Below are positions 11,091-22,937 of a stretch of DNA of 64,000 nucleotides, in pieces. A program made the translations under genes and the position numbers. Within the stretch, counting starts at the first letter, position 1, and each line of letters starts with the position of its first letter. The notes under the pieces are model-generated. The model saw only the letters and a list, made by a program, of their open reading frames with translations. It made no database searches and had not been told where the DNA came from. The DNA is from Symsagittifera roscoffensis (lineage: Eukaryota > Xenacoelomorpha > Acoela > Convolutidae), in contig NC_087068.1 of the NCBI RefSeq assembly GCF_963678635.1, positions 30,506,318 to 30,570,317 on the forward strand. Reading direction: 5' to 3'.

Positions 11091-14000
11091 GCAAGCTACG
11101 AAAACTATGTGAAAGCAAGCTATGTGAAATATAAACGATGAAACTTTATATTTCCAATTTTTAAAGCGCGAATAGATTTGAAAAAACTAGAGCTTTATCA
11201 AGCAAGCTCATTAAGTGATGAAACATATAAAATTAATTTATAGCGAGAATCGTTTCGCAAATACATAGTTTTTTTCAGGCTCATCAAGCGATAAGAATTT
11301 GAAATATTTTCAAGCGGATTTCGATTTTAAAAAAATAGCTGGCTCATCAAGCAATGAAGTTTTTGAAATAATTCCTTTTAAATCATAGTTTGAAATCATT
11401 CACAAAATTTGCAAAAATCAAATCTCATCCAGCTAAAAGCTACCAGAAAAATTTACACTTTTTAAATAGCTTGATTCATTTTTTCAGGCTAACTATTCAA
11501 GCAAAAAAACTTCTGAAACAAAGTTTTTTGTCAACTTGAAACGGTTCGTAATTATTGATTTTCACAGCAAACTACTAATGTGAGAGAACATTTGAAAACT
11601 TTCATATTTTTGTTACAGAATGAATAGATTTGCGAAAAACCCGAAAGAATTTCGAGCAATTTATTGAAGCGATGAAAATTTCAAAAACTTCGAATTTATT
11701 ACAGCTAGAAATGGGTCGCAGTAATATTGTTTTGCTAAACAAGCTCATCCAGCGAAAGAACATTGAATCACTTAAGCTTTTTTATAGCATCTTTTAGCAC
11801 AAAAACATAAATTGTTTCTAAGCGAGCTCAACGGAATTATCATGTATTTCAACTTATTTCATAGCGGAAATCGGTTCAAAAAATTACGTTTTTTAAGTCA
11901 GCTTATCAAGTGTTTCATTTTTCAAAAATCTGCAATGTTTTTCAAAATTTGAAACGTTCTAAAACAATAAAAAAAAACATTTTTGAAAACTAACGTTTAG
12001 AATTATGAAACATTTAAAAATATTTCAAATTTTTTTATAGCTTGATTTGAATAGCCAAAATCTGAAAAATGTTCCGGCAATCCAAAAAAGCCACCAAATT
12101 TCGAATTATTTCTTAAATCTTTCCTGGCTAGAACTGGTTTGCAGTAAAAAAAAATTTGCAAGCAATTTCGTTATGCAAATTTTTTTCCTTTAACTCAAGT
12201 TACTTCAAGGCGCAAATTAAAAAATTACTTTTTATAAAATTGAAGTTTTTAAGCAAGCAAATCGAGCAAAAACTTTTGAAATATTTCAGGTTTATTTGAT
12301 AGCTTGAGTCGGTTTTACCCAAGCTTTTACCCAAGCTTCATTATTCAGGCAATTTATTCCAGCGATGAAAATTCCAAATGTTTCAAGTTTTTACAGATTG
12401 AATCAGTTCACAATAAGTAAACGTTTTTAAAGCAAGCTAATATCACGATGAAAAAATATGAAAATTTTCAAATGAGTTGCTCAAACGTCAGCAAGCTAAT
12501 CGAGCCCTGAAATTTTTTTAAAAAATCTAGATTTTTCACAGCCAGAATTATTTTGATTTAATAAAATTTTTCTTAGCGTGCTCATTAAGCAAGAATTTTT
12601 GAGATAGTTTTCAAGTTATTTCAACAGCTTGAATCGTTTTTCATTTAAAATAGTCGAGCTTGATTTTTTCAGGCTAACAATTCTAGCAAAGAAACTTTTA
12701 AAAAAAAGTTTTTCATCAGTTTGAAACGGTTCGTAATTAATTGATTTTCACAGCAAACTACTAATGTGAGAGAACACTTGAAAACTTTCATATTTTTGTT
12801 ACAGAATGAATAGATTTGCGAAAAACACAAAAAAGAATTTCGAGCAATTTAATGAATCGATGAAAAATTCAAAAACTGCGAAATTTGTTTATAGCTTGAA
12901 ATGGTTCACAGTAATATAGTTTTGCTAAACAAGCTCATCCAGCTAAATAACATTGAATCACTTAAGCATTTTTATAGCATCTTTTAGCTCAAAAACATAA
13001 AAATTTTTTCTAAGCGAGCTCAATGGATTTTTCATGTATTTCAACTTATTTCATACCGGAAATCGGTTCACGAAATTACGTTTTTTATGTCAGCTCATCA
13101 AGCGTTTAATTTTTCAAAAATCTTCAATGTTTTTCAAAATTTGAAACGTTCTACAACAATGAACAAAAAACATTTTTGAAAGTTAACTTTTAGAATCATG
13201 AAGCTTTTGAAACATTTCAAATTTTTTTTATAGCTTGATTTGAATTGCCATAATCTGAAAAAAGTTCCGGCAATCCAAAAAAGCCACCAAATTTTGAATT
13301 ATTTATAAAAGTTTTCCTAGCTAGAACTGGTTTGCAGTAAAAGAATTTTTGCACGCAATTTCGTTATGCAATTTTTTTCCTTTAAATTAAGTTACTTGAG
13401 GGCACAAATTATTAAATTACTTTTAAAAAATTGAAGTTTTTAAGCAAGCATATCGAGCAAAAATTTTTTTGAACTATTTCAGGTTTATTTGATAGCTTGA
13501 GTCGGTTTTACCCAAGATTTTACCCAAGCTTCATTTATCAGGCAACTTATTCCAGCGATAAAAATTCCAAATGTTTCAAGTTTTTATAGATTGAATCAAT
13601 TCGCAAAAAGTAAACGGTTTTGAAGCAAGCTAATATCACGATGAAAAAATATGAAAATTCTCAAATGACTTGCTCAAACGACAGCAAGGTAATCGAGCCC
13701 TGAAAACTTTCAAAAAAATCGAGTTTTTTCATTGCTAGAATTATTTTGAATTAATATAGTTTTTCTTAGCGTGCTCATTAAGCAATGACTTCTGAGATTT
13801 TTTTCAAGATTCTTAAATAGCTTGAACCGTTTTTCACTAAAAACTAGGCGAACTTGCTTTTTTAGGCAAGCTATTCAAGCGATGAAGTTTTCGATACATT
13901 TCAAGTTAATTTTTAGCCAAAAGTTAAAGCAATTCTATTTTTTAGCCAGCAGCTAAAGTGTTTCAAACTATCTAAAAAATTCAAGTTTTTTAAAACCTAA

Positions 14001-14560
14001 ATTAGTAACGATACCCTCAAAAAACACCAGCAAGGTATTCAAGCAAATATGGTCACCTGATCTTTTCAGAGTGCATATCCAGGCAAGCTATACGGGCAAT
14101 GAAATAGCTAGTTGGTTGCATAAGATAGCATTAACTAAGCCGGCTCATGTGATGAAAAAACAACTAATTCAAATGATTTCAATGTGCGAACCGGTTGACA
14201 TAAATTAAGTTTCTAAGCAAACGCATCACCCGAGAAAATTTTGAACTATTTTAAGTTATTTAATAGCAGAAACTGTTTGTCCCGGAAAACATAAACTTTC
14301 TCAGCAAGCTTATGAAGCAATGAAGCTTTGAAACAATTCTTGTAATTTCATAGCGTGAATCAGCTTAAGAAAATTTCGAACGCGTTCATCAATCGCAGAA
14401 TTTTTGAAATATGTTGACGTATTTATGCCAAGAATCAGTGCAAAAAATTTCGACCACGTTCATCAGCGACCCGCTCATCATCAAAGAGTAAACCAGTTCA
14501 CATTTGAATTACTGAGTAAGCTCATCAAGCATTGACATCTTGAACCCAGAGGCACAGCAG
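11090..14560. repeat. Degenerate tandem array, unit about 60-70 bp
   Basis: The stretch is built of diverged copies of a unit resembling AAGCAAGCTCATCAAGCGAT, then GAAA, a T-rich part with TATAGC, and GAATCGGTTCG. The core GCTCATCAAGCGATGAA recurs dozens of times in one orientation. No open frame runs through it. It appears to be an old minisatellite/satellite block. Confidence 0.75.
11470..13860. repeat. 1.19-kb higher-order tandem duplication in the array
   Basis: Sequence from about 11470 to 12660 recurs from about 12660 to 13860 with an offset of 1185-1193 bp. Long shared stretches include GAAACGGTTCGTAATT (11538 and 12723) and GCTTGAGTCGGTTTTACCC (12303 and 13496). Divergence between copies is low compared with that among the 65-bp units, so this is a later event. 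Confidence 0.85.
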
Positions 14561-17160
14561 AGTTTTCTACGTTTAGTGATACAAAATTGTGTCATAACTA
14601 CGAAGTAAGGTTTTATTGTAAAAACAGCGACATTTTTCCTTTTGGTTCAAAACTAAAATGTTCAAAATTAGGTGCAATTTAACCATTCTTTATTACAGAG
14701 CTGTTTGAAATTATCCGGACGAATTTAATCAAATCCTTTTGTTTTCTTGACTTGTCCAATCCTGACCTTAACTGAGTTCCAAAGTTGAGTTGTTCGTTTT
14801 TTTTTTCCAGATAACTTGAATCCGCACTGTAACTCTGTGTTGAAATTTTTTTTGACAGACCCAAACCTTGACAAACTCAATCGCCGTAGTGCTCGCATAT
14901 ACTTTTTCAAGTTATCAAAATCAAAAATAATCAAAAATTTGAAAGTTAAGACGCAGCCATTTGTTCTTTTTTTCAGTATAAAAAGATTCTGAAAGCTTTC
15001 AAAAATTGTATAAAATTATATGATATAACATCAAAAAAGGCAGCAAAATAACTTAAAACTTATAGCGCAATTATTAACATGTAAGCAGAATATGTTCAAT
15101 AGATTTTGAATTACAGTCGATAAATATTTAAAAATTCCCTGCTGTGGCAAATAATCCAAAAAGGCTAACTTCAGTTCAACTTTTCTGATATTGCATTTAC
15201 GGTTTTTCTATTCTTTTTTCTAATTTTCCAACTGAGTTGATTGGTGTAAGCTAGTTGTTAGCCTGAAAAAAGTATATATTCTGATTTAATAACACTTGCT
15301 AATCGCCAGCGTAAACAATTCAACTTATTTCATAGCGCAAATCAATTTTCAAATTTTATCAATCAAAATCGTCAGGCGATCAAACTTTGGAACAGTTCCA
15401 GTCATTTCATAGAAAAAATTGATACGCGAAACGTTTAAAGTTTCCAAGCGAGCTTATCAATATTTTCGATGAAATTTAATTTTCAAGCAAACAATTAAGC
15501 AAAATTCTCAAATTACACTTCAGTTTACTGCTGATTTCAGCAGCTTCTTTCAAAATTGCAGAGCTTTCATCAAAATACGTTTTGGTTGTTTTACGACAAA
15601 AAAAGCGAAAATAATTAATTTTAGCGTGCTCGTCTCAAAAACAATTCAGTGTTACTCTAGATTACAACGTTTTAGTTCGCTTTTTCTGGTAGTGCTGGTC
15701 TATTGTGATGGGAGGTTTCTGGAAATCGTTCGCAAATGGTATGTAATCTTATAGTTTTTAACTAATTTATCGAAGAACGTCTTACAATTTTGAAATAAAT
15801 CTGACCTTCAAGCTGAAACTAATCGAAATTGTTCTTTGAAATTTCGCGTTTGTCTTTTTGTCGGAGCTTTATGTGCTATTTACTTCTTAAAAATTGCATG
15901 TCAGATCGCTGCTGAATGATATTAAGTTTGAACCAAGGGGCTTATAGTTATTCAAAAACAATTGACCTGAAAAATGCAATAAATTTGATTTGCTCTTTTG
16001 ACAATTCAAATCCACTTTGGAAAAAATTGTTGCAGTTTCAACTATATTTTACTGTCTCAAGGTCAGAGTTACTTCAAAAATAGACGTTGCTGTCCAAATA
16101 GTTTTTGAAATTTACAGAGAGTGCCGAAAATGTTAGTTTTTTCAATCAGAAGTTCAATTTGACTTATACAATGCTGATTGAAATTATTCTGTCAAAACCA
16201 AAAAAAGTTGAATTCTAAAACACAGTTTTTCTCAAAATATGTTGAATTTAAACAAAAAATAATGAGGATAAACAATGTTTAGAATTTAAGCAGAATTGAT
16301 ATGGTACTACTTTTTTTTGCCAAATTCGGGTTTCTTTTTAGTTAGTCAAAAACTACGCTGAAACTCTTTAATTAATTGATAATCAAATTCTATCAAAAAA
16401 ACCTCTTACACAGCTCAGTAAAAGCGTAAATTTTCTTAAAAAAGCAAAACGTTCAATTGTTGTTTTAAGCAATAACTTTGTATTTTAATTAGTATAAATG
16501 ACATTCGTCGTTTATCAAACCAGCAAACATCCTTTTATAACAGGTTTTGGAGACTTCACTCATCTGAATTTTCTTTGACTGTGTAAGAGACATTTGTGAT
16601 ATAGTTTTATTGTCAATTAACCCGGTAGTTAAAGCTTAATTTTTGATAAGCTAAAAAAGCCAAAAAAAATCATTTTATGGGTAAAATCTTGGCTCCGAAG
16701 TTCGCAAATTTCCACATATCAGTTCTGCTAAAAGTATAAGCAAAATGTGTCTCCATTATTTCACTCAAAATTAACCTAATTTTATGAAAAATTCAATTGA
16801 TTTTTCAAATTTCATACGCTATAAAACTTCATACGCTATGTCCAGATAAATTAAATCTGCACTGTTGAAAATTGCAAATGACAGCAATTGAAACAAGTAA
16901 AAGACCTATTTCAAATTTTTCAGACATAGGTTGCCTCAAGATCAATTACAATTTCATTTTTGCAGATTGCTCTTTTTACTTATTTCTGTCTGATTCAAAT
17001 TTTCGCAATTTATTATTTACAGAGAGTTGCAAAAAGTTTGGACAGACAAAATTAATTTAAAAAAGCAAATGTCTAGACATCAACGGAAATCAAAACTGAA
17101 ATAAACATAACATCCAAATATCATGCAGCAGAGTTTCGGGATCTACTCAACAATCCGCAC
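14561..17160. other. AT-rich stretch without a recognisable gene
   Basis: No coding-like frame, RNA gene or clear repeat seen. Single-copy-looking intergenic or intronic DNA. Confidence 0.55.
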
Positions 17161-17164
17161 TTTC

Positions 17165-17330
17165 AAGAAAGGGGAGATTGTTAATTAGATTACTTGCAGC
17201 GAACTTTCAACCAATCAGAATGCAGCAAAATTCAAATTTACACACAATGCTCTAGAGACTCTACTGATTTTATTTACAGGTGTGGATATTATTCAGTAAA
17301 TACAATAGGGGGGGATTGTTAAGTAGATCC
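17165..17330 (+). mobile_element. Possible LTR fragment with purine tract (copia-like), tentative
   Basis: A purine run (AAGAAAGGGGAGA) precedes TGTTAATTAGATTA at 17179. About 138 bp later another G run (GGGGGGGA) precedes TGTTAAGTAGATC at 17317. A polypurine tract followed by TGTTAA is typical for 3' LTR starts of copia-type elements. No internal coding region remains. Confidence 0.3.
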
Positions 17331-19664
17331 GAGTTTTGTTCAAAACCTATAACCACGGCGGGCAATTGCATCCGAAGCGTCGAACTGTTTTATAGTAAAA
17401 TCTGGATGTTCATAGCAGTTAGTTAAAAACTAGGCTGGCATAATCATCGGATAATCGACGATCTCGCATTTTGAATTTGGTCTGACAAAAAATTCAACGT
17501 TGTTCGGCTTCAGATTTTGCATGCAAAAAGCGTCGAAAAGCACTGATTGCTCATTTAAATTAATTCTGTCTTTCCGAACTGTTTGCTACTAATTATAGCT
17601 CAACAAATTAATTTTATAACGTCTTAAATTTCTGAAAAAATTGTGACTTTGAGACAGTCAAAGAGCCTTAAAATATCAATCGAATTGTTAAAACTGTATA
17701 GAAGTGCGAAAAGATCAATGCAAACAGGATTGCGCTTTTTCAGTGACATCAATTTTTTGCTTAAATTCAAGACAACAAATGAAAAAACACATTCTATTCA
17801 AGAACGATTTGCCGTGCAATTTTCAGAGACACAAAACACAAAAAACGCCAGCAAAATCTAAACTTCGAATAGTTATTCAAATTTAGATGCAGCTTGAATT
17901 ATTTCGAAAATTTAAAACATTGCCCGATAAACTTGTTAAAAGCTATACATATTTCGATTCATAGTGAACGCCAAGTTGTTGGCAAAATCAGTGACCTTGA
18001 ACAATTTAATCCGTCGAAAACTACAGCTTGTATTTTAATTAGTTTTTTTTTTTGGAAATGGTTTTTACGTGTGGAAATTAGTGGGAAGCTATAATTGCAA
18101 GAAGTTCGGACAGACTGAATTAATTAAAAAGAACAATCATACCATTTCGACAAATTTTTGAATGCAATTTCGTTTTTCAGAAACCTTGATATTCAAATTT
18201 GGCCTGATAACTAAGGCTCTGCAGGCAAAGTTTTTCAAATTAGGTATCTGGTTTTTGTAATTAATTGTCTGTTCGAACTCTTTGCTACTAATTATAAAAT
18301 CCGACGTCGAAATGAGCAACTTTAGTTTAATTAACTTCGTTCAAATTTGTTGACCGAACAGGATATTGCCAACTATTTGGCATTTACTATAAACAAACTA
18401 TCATTTTTGCTTCTACGAACCTGACTTAGATGATTCGAACTCTCCAAATCTCCGTAATATTAAGCAAACTCGAGAATTTGGTGCACATCTAAAAAAGCAC
18501 CAAGTTTTAACAAAACTTTATCAAAAGAAGAGCGTGTGCTGACTTTTTTCTACAGCAGCTTACAGCTGGACGTCAATGAAGGTTGAAGTTTGCTAAAAAC
18601 TTCACTTTTTCCCGTCCCGTTAACGAAAATGTACAAAATTTTTTGAAGTTCGTCTCAAATCTGTTGCCTCATTCATTTATTCATCGCGAGATTTCATGCC
18701 ACAGAAACCAATTTTCAGTTAGATAATTAGTTCTACGAAGGATAGTTTGCAGCTCTAGTTCACTTACCGTATTTGGATCAAATAAAAATGAAAGACGAAA
18801 AAGTCTGAAGGAGCGTCAGAACGCACGGTGTCCTGCACAGAAAATTGAGCCTCGTTTCAAAATACCGAGGGCGAAGCAAACAACCTTTGCTCTCGTTTTC
18901 TTAGATACATGTAAACTGTCTATACAGTTTGAATCGTCTGTTGACCTAAGTTGACTTAATCACCATGATTTTGCTTTGTCAGCCGATAAGCGCTCGTCTG
19001 TCAGATAAGAGAGTTTGCTAACGAGGGTTAAGTTTATCTTGATTAACTGGCCAAGTCTGACAAGTCCAACACAATTTTAAGGCTCCATTCTTTTCTTGAT
19101 TGATATTATAATTTGGTACGTAGATCAATTCTTTCTAGAACTTTTTCATCTGAACCCTTTAGATGATTGAATCCAATCATTTCTTTTCAATAAAGTTAAT
19201 TATTTTCGATGTTATCATTTTTTGTCTAAAAATTTGAACAGTTTGAAAAGGATAGCGAAAGCGTCTTGTTATTTTCAGCAGTTTTGTTTTCCTACAATTT
19301 TTGAATTTTGATTTAAATCAGTATTCTATAAACATAAATCTGGAAAATGAGATTTTAAATGATAAGTAGAAATTACTTATCACTTCGAAAGTTTCCTTCA
19401 TAAATCTAGAACAGTGAAGAAAAAATTAGATAAAGCACAGCTTAAATTTTAACGAAACTTTGAGAAAAAAAAACAGAGAACAAGAAACTAATCCGAAAAT
19501 GAATGATTTTTTGCTTATTTTTTTTGTACGCGTATTTGTCGAAACAAATTTTTTACCTTTAATTGCAATTGTCAAAATAAATATTTGTGAAAGCTACAAA
19601 AATTTTCTTGACACTGTGCAGCTGAAAGCTTTCCTCAAAAAAGTTAATTGTTTTTTCAGTAAAG
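17331..19664. other. AT-rich stretch without a recognisable gene
   Basis: Only short spurious frames. Nothing supportable. Confidence 0.55.
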
Positions 19665-19987
19665 CAATGGATGGATTTAAGTCATGGGCGTCCCTTTTTC
19701 CCTAGCCAACCAATGAGTCCCCCTTATGTACTTCTAAATACATCCATTTTCGGCCGACGGACCCCATAAATTGTTCTAAGTCGCTTAATAGCGCCACTAT
19801 ATTCTTATTTTCAGGAAAGAGCGCGCGCCAAAAAATGCAAAATTTTAGTGCCCAACGATATTTTTGAATTTATTTCAAAAATTAGCCAGCGGCGCCGAAT
19901 ATTTTGGCTAAATAGGGTTTTCATAGTGTTCTGTAGAGCTCGGAAGATCAATCCTAGGTCTACGAGAAAATCCTAGATCCGCCCCTG
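19665..19987. mobile_element. Candidate hAT-like MITE with imperfect inverted ends
   Basis: The right end read on the minus strand begins CAGGGGCGGATCTAGG; the left end on the plus strand begins CAATGGATGGATTTAAG. These are imperfect inverted repeats of a type common in animal non-autonomous hAT elements. No transposase is encoded and I did not find a matching 8-bp target duplication. Confidence 0.4.
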
Positions 19988-20261
19988 ATTTAGGTACTAA
20001 TTAGGCCTAACTTCAATGTAAATAATGAGTAGCTCAAACGAACTGTTTTTCTCGATACCAGGGAATTGTTTCATAAATATTTTTGTTTCGAAAACGTGAT
20101 TTAAAATTGAAAAGTTTTTTATTGACACTTTACTCGACTCCGTCTGACATTTCTGAAATTCCTTGCGAGCCTCCTCTCAATAAAACGAAGCATCGGCTAT
20201 CAATGTGAATACATGATTCTAATGTTGAATGATAAAAACTATAAATATTATGTTTGTTAAA

Positions 20262-20273
20262 ATTATGTTTTAG
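20262..20273 (+). promoter_or_regulatory. Splice-acceptor-like site upstream of secreted protein gene
   Basis: TTATGTTTTAG ends at 20273, 18 nt before the ATG at 20292. This may be the acceptor of a 5' UTR intron or of a trans-spliced leader. Confidence 0.45.
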
Positions 20274-20291
20274 GTCTGTGAATCTGTCAAT

Positions 20292-21141
20292 ATGAACATC
20301 CATGTCTTCGCATTGGTTCTACTGCCAATTACAGCTGTGTTCGGTGCACCCACTGACTCCGATGGATCCAATTCACAGGACACCAAGAGTCCACCCAACG
20401 AATGGGGTCCCTATTACGATCTCCCTGCCGGTAGAGCCGACATGAAAATTCTGTTTACAAACGTGTTATCTGATTACGTTAGAGCCCATCATATGGCAGA
20501 TTATATGTGTGAAACACAAGATGCCCTGTTTGAGCGATGGTTTAGAAGCTCGATCAATACAGATCATTACATTCTGTCTTTCTACTGCAGAACTCGTGGA
20601 TTTAGGGGTTATTCTCACTTTAAGGTCGAAGCAACAAGCAAGCACGAGGGACGTGTACTCGAATATCAGTCTTCGTTAAAAAGTTTCGGCATCATGGACG
20701 CACGTGGTTACGATGAGGAGCAAACAAAGGACGGAATTAATGGTACGAGGAAGCAAAATGAGTTGCTTAAGAAAGTCAGAGATCAAATCAAGATGCAACC
20801 AGGCGAAGATCCCACCAAAGAGCTGTCCTGACGTTGGAAACAAGACAGTCAAGACGCTTGTCTGGACCAAGTTCGAGAACGGTCTCTACTACTACAAGTT
20901 CCCTGTAAGCTGTAACATCAGCTACTCTGACTTGAGCACCGGAGGAGACTACGTTACTAGAATCGAGGTTGTCGAGGACACAGACTTCAAAATACTGAAT
21001 GGCGGAAAAGCAACACTGGTTGTCATGGAAAAACCTGAGCCCAATACTAATTATATCAAGATGATGGAGAAGGAACTGGCAGCAAAGCAGGCTGCAGTAA
21101 CTACCAATGAACCCAACTCTGATATCAATTTAATGAGTTAA
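20292..21141 (+). CDS. Secreted protein of unknown family, one frame change
   Basis: The first frame (20292-20831, 179 codons) begins with a signal peptide (MNIHVFALVLLPITAVFG, likely cut before APTDSD). The protein then changes to the +1 frame near 20812-20820 and continues to TAA at 21141 with good coding character (about 105 more residues). At the junction CCCACCAAAG one extra base would explain the change. Cysteines lie in contexts YMCETQ, FYCRTR, KSCPDV and VSCNIS, so two disulfides are possible. One NGT glycosylation site precedes the junction. Base composition is clearly less AT-rich than the surroundings. I do not recognise a family. The change may be an assembly error, a young pseudogene or, less likely, recoding. 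Confidence 0.7.
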
Positions 21142-21174
21142 AGGTTGTATCAAAACTATTTAAACAGAACTTTA

Positions 21175-21228
21175 CCGACTACTGTTAACCTTCCGACTAC
21201 TGTTATTCTTCCGACTACTGTTAACCTT
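21175..21228 (+). repeat. 18-bp tandem repeat, three copies
   Basis: CCGACTACTGTTAACCTT is repeated three times, the middle copy with two changes, 33 bp after the stop of the secreted protein gene, in its likely 3' UTR. Confidence 0.9.
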
Positions 21229-21903
21229 GTCAATATATTTTTTGAGCTCTCTTCTTCAAAGTGAAGCAAGAATACCGAAGACACTCATTTCTTGTTCCGA
21301 CCAATGAAAATGAGAAGGAACTTTGTATTCGGGTCCTGTTTTCATGCTTACTTTTTTCAAAGCAAAATCAGGTACCAAAGATAATCACCAAAATGAGTCG
21401 AGTAATATCTCAATTTTCCCAGAGTCGAGAAAAACCAGTTAAAAATTTTGATTTTGTCTTTTTTCTGAAATTTTTTTCATTCTCTGTTGCTAATTCATTT
21501 ATGATGACAAGTATAGTCGATTACGCATAATTCATTGGCTTTCTACGCATTCTTATAGTTTTCTCATTCCAGCACGCACCAAAAACGACGCTAAATTGAA
21601 AAAAAACTAATATTTGTAGTTTTTTCATCATGAATAATGTTTTTGAGCTGTTTTTATATAAATTTATCAGAATCCCAAAAATTTGTCCAATAAAACTGTG
21701 AAAATTTTCTTCCACAGTTAGCTCTTTTTAATTCTTTCAACGCACTTGCCGGCACCATTCGAGATGTATCCAAAAAAAACCCTTATTGTAACATACAAGG
21801 CAATTGGGTGAAGTTTTTTTTATATAATGCACCTCCCCTTTCAGCACCACACAACTATTCCAATTGGCAATATAAACAACTGGTAAATAGAAAAACCCGT
21901 TAA
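21229..21903. other. Gene-free stretch
   Basis: AT-rich, no coding frame. About 40 bp near 21680-21720 (AAAATTTTCTTCCACAGTTA, then GCTCTTTTTA) recur near 24395-24435, so a small dispersed repeat is present. Confidence 0.5.
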
Positions 21904-22103
21904 GAACAAGTACAGGGTGCAAAACACGAGTGACATCACATATATACACGACATAACAAATACCTTTCTGGTAGAAAAAAATTTAAAGATTGCACTATAA
22001 GCGGTTTATTATCGACTTCTATCGAGATCAGCGAGCCGGCCATCATTCTTTTAACCACAAAGGAACTAACCGATGGTCGGCTCTTTGCACCCTGTACTTG
22101 TTC
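21904..22103. mobile_element. 200-bp MITE candidate with 20-bp perfect inverted ends
   Basis: GAACAAGTACAGGGTGCAAA at 21904-21923 is the exact reverse complement of 22084-22103. If the element proper is CAGGGTGCAAA...TTTGCACCCTG it is bounded by TA on both sides, as for Tc1/mariner-type target sites. Internal sequence is non-coding. Confidence 0.65.
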
Positions 22104-22455
22104 AAAATCACCATCGAACATAGATTCAAGCCTGTCATTGATTCCTTATTTATCGAAAAACCATGAGAGTATCTCTAAACATGACCAAGTTAGCGGAAAA
22201 AAAAACACCTTCACACCTCAAAAGTGCAGAAACTGCCTGGCAAAAAACTACCAAAAATATCAGCAAAGGAAAGTAAACTTCACCGGCAGACTAGATGTAC
22301 CCTGACGACTTTGAGGCCCTACCGTTTAGTTACGGTAAGTGCACAAGCAGGATAGGGCCATACCAGCGTTATAAAAATGCATATATATCAGCAAGCTGTA
22401 TCAATTTATCAATTAAGTCATAAATCAGCATTAAATGCATCGTCGTAATGTTAAT

Positions 22456-22826
22456 TTATCTTAGCCGTCCTTCCTCTACAATAGCGCTAATGGAGTTGTC
22501 GATAAATTGAACTTCACGCAGCGATCTGCACCCCCTTATACATAGTATAGAGCTCCTCAGGAGCGCAAAGCTTATTTTAGTTCTTACGTAATTTATCGAT
22601 TCTGGATAGCTTTCTTGTCTTTTTTCACTTAGTTTTTCGGCTAATCGTTGCAACGTCCGCGTGGCTGTTGGATCAACGCCACCGGTGCATCCGAAAATTA
22701 ACCGGCAGGAGCTACTCTGCTCTACGTTTAAAATTCTTTGGTGATACTTGGAGTTCTTCAGCGTTTCGTGATATTTATATGCGTCTTTATGCAGTTTTCG
22801 CGATGTTTTGGCATGGGGGTTGAAAA
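22456..22826 (-). pseudogene. C-terminal end of the same retroelement protein
   Basis: This continues the conserved end: NPHAKTSRKLHKDAYKYHET, then a piece with LIFGCTGG and RLAEKLSEKR, to TAA at 22456. Copies B and C have the same end, so this is the true C-terminus of the family. Confidence 0.65.
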
Positions 22827-22937
22827 TTTAGTTTAGTTACAGTAAATGCATAAGCTGGATAGGGCCAAACCAGCGTTATAAAAATGCATATATATCAGCA
22901 AGCTGTATCAATTTATCAATGAAGTCATAAATCAGCA

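Noticed and set aside
11090-14560. CRISPR-like regular repeats
   Set aside because: Units are diverged with no constant repeat and unique spacer; setting is eukaryotic.
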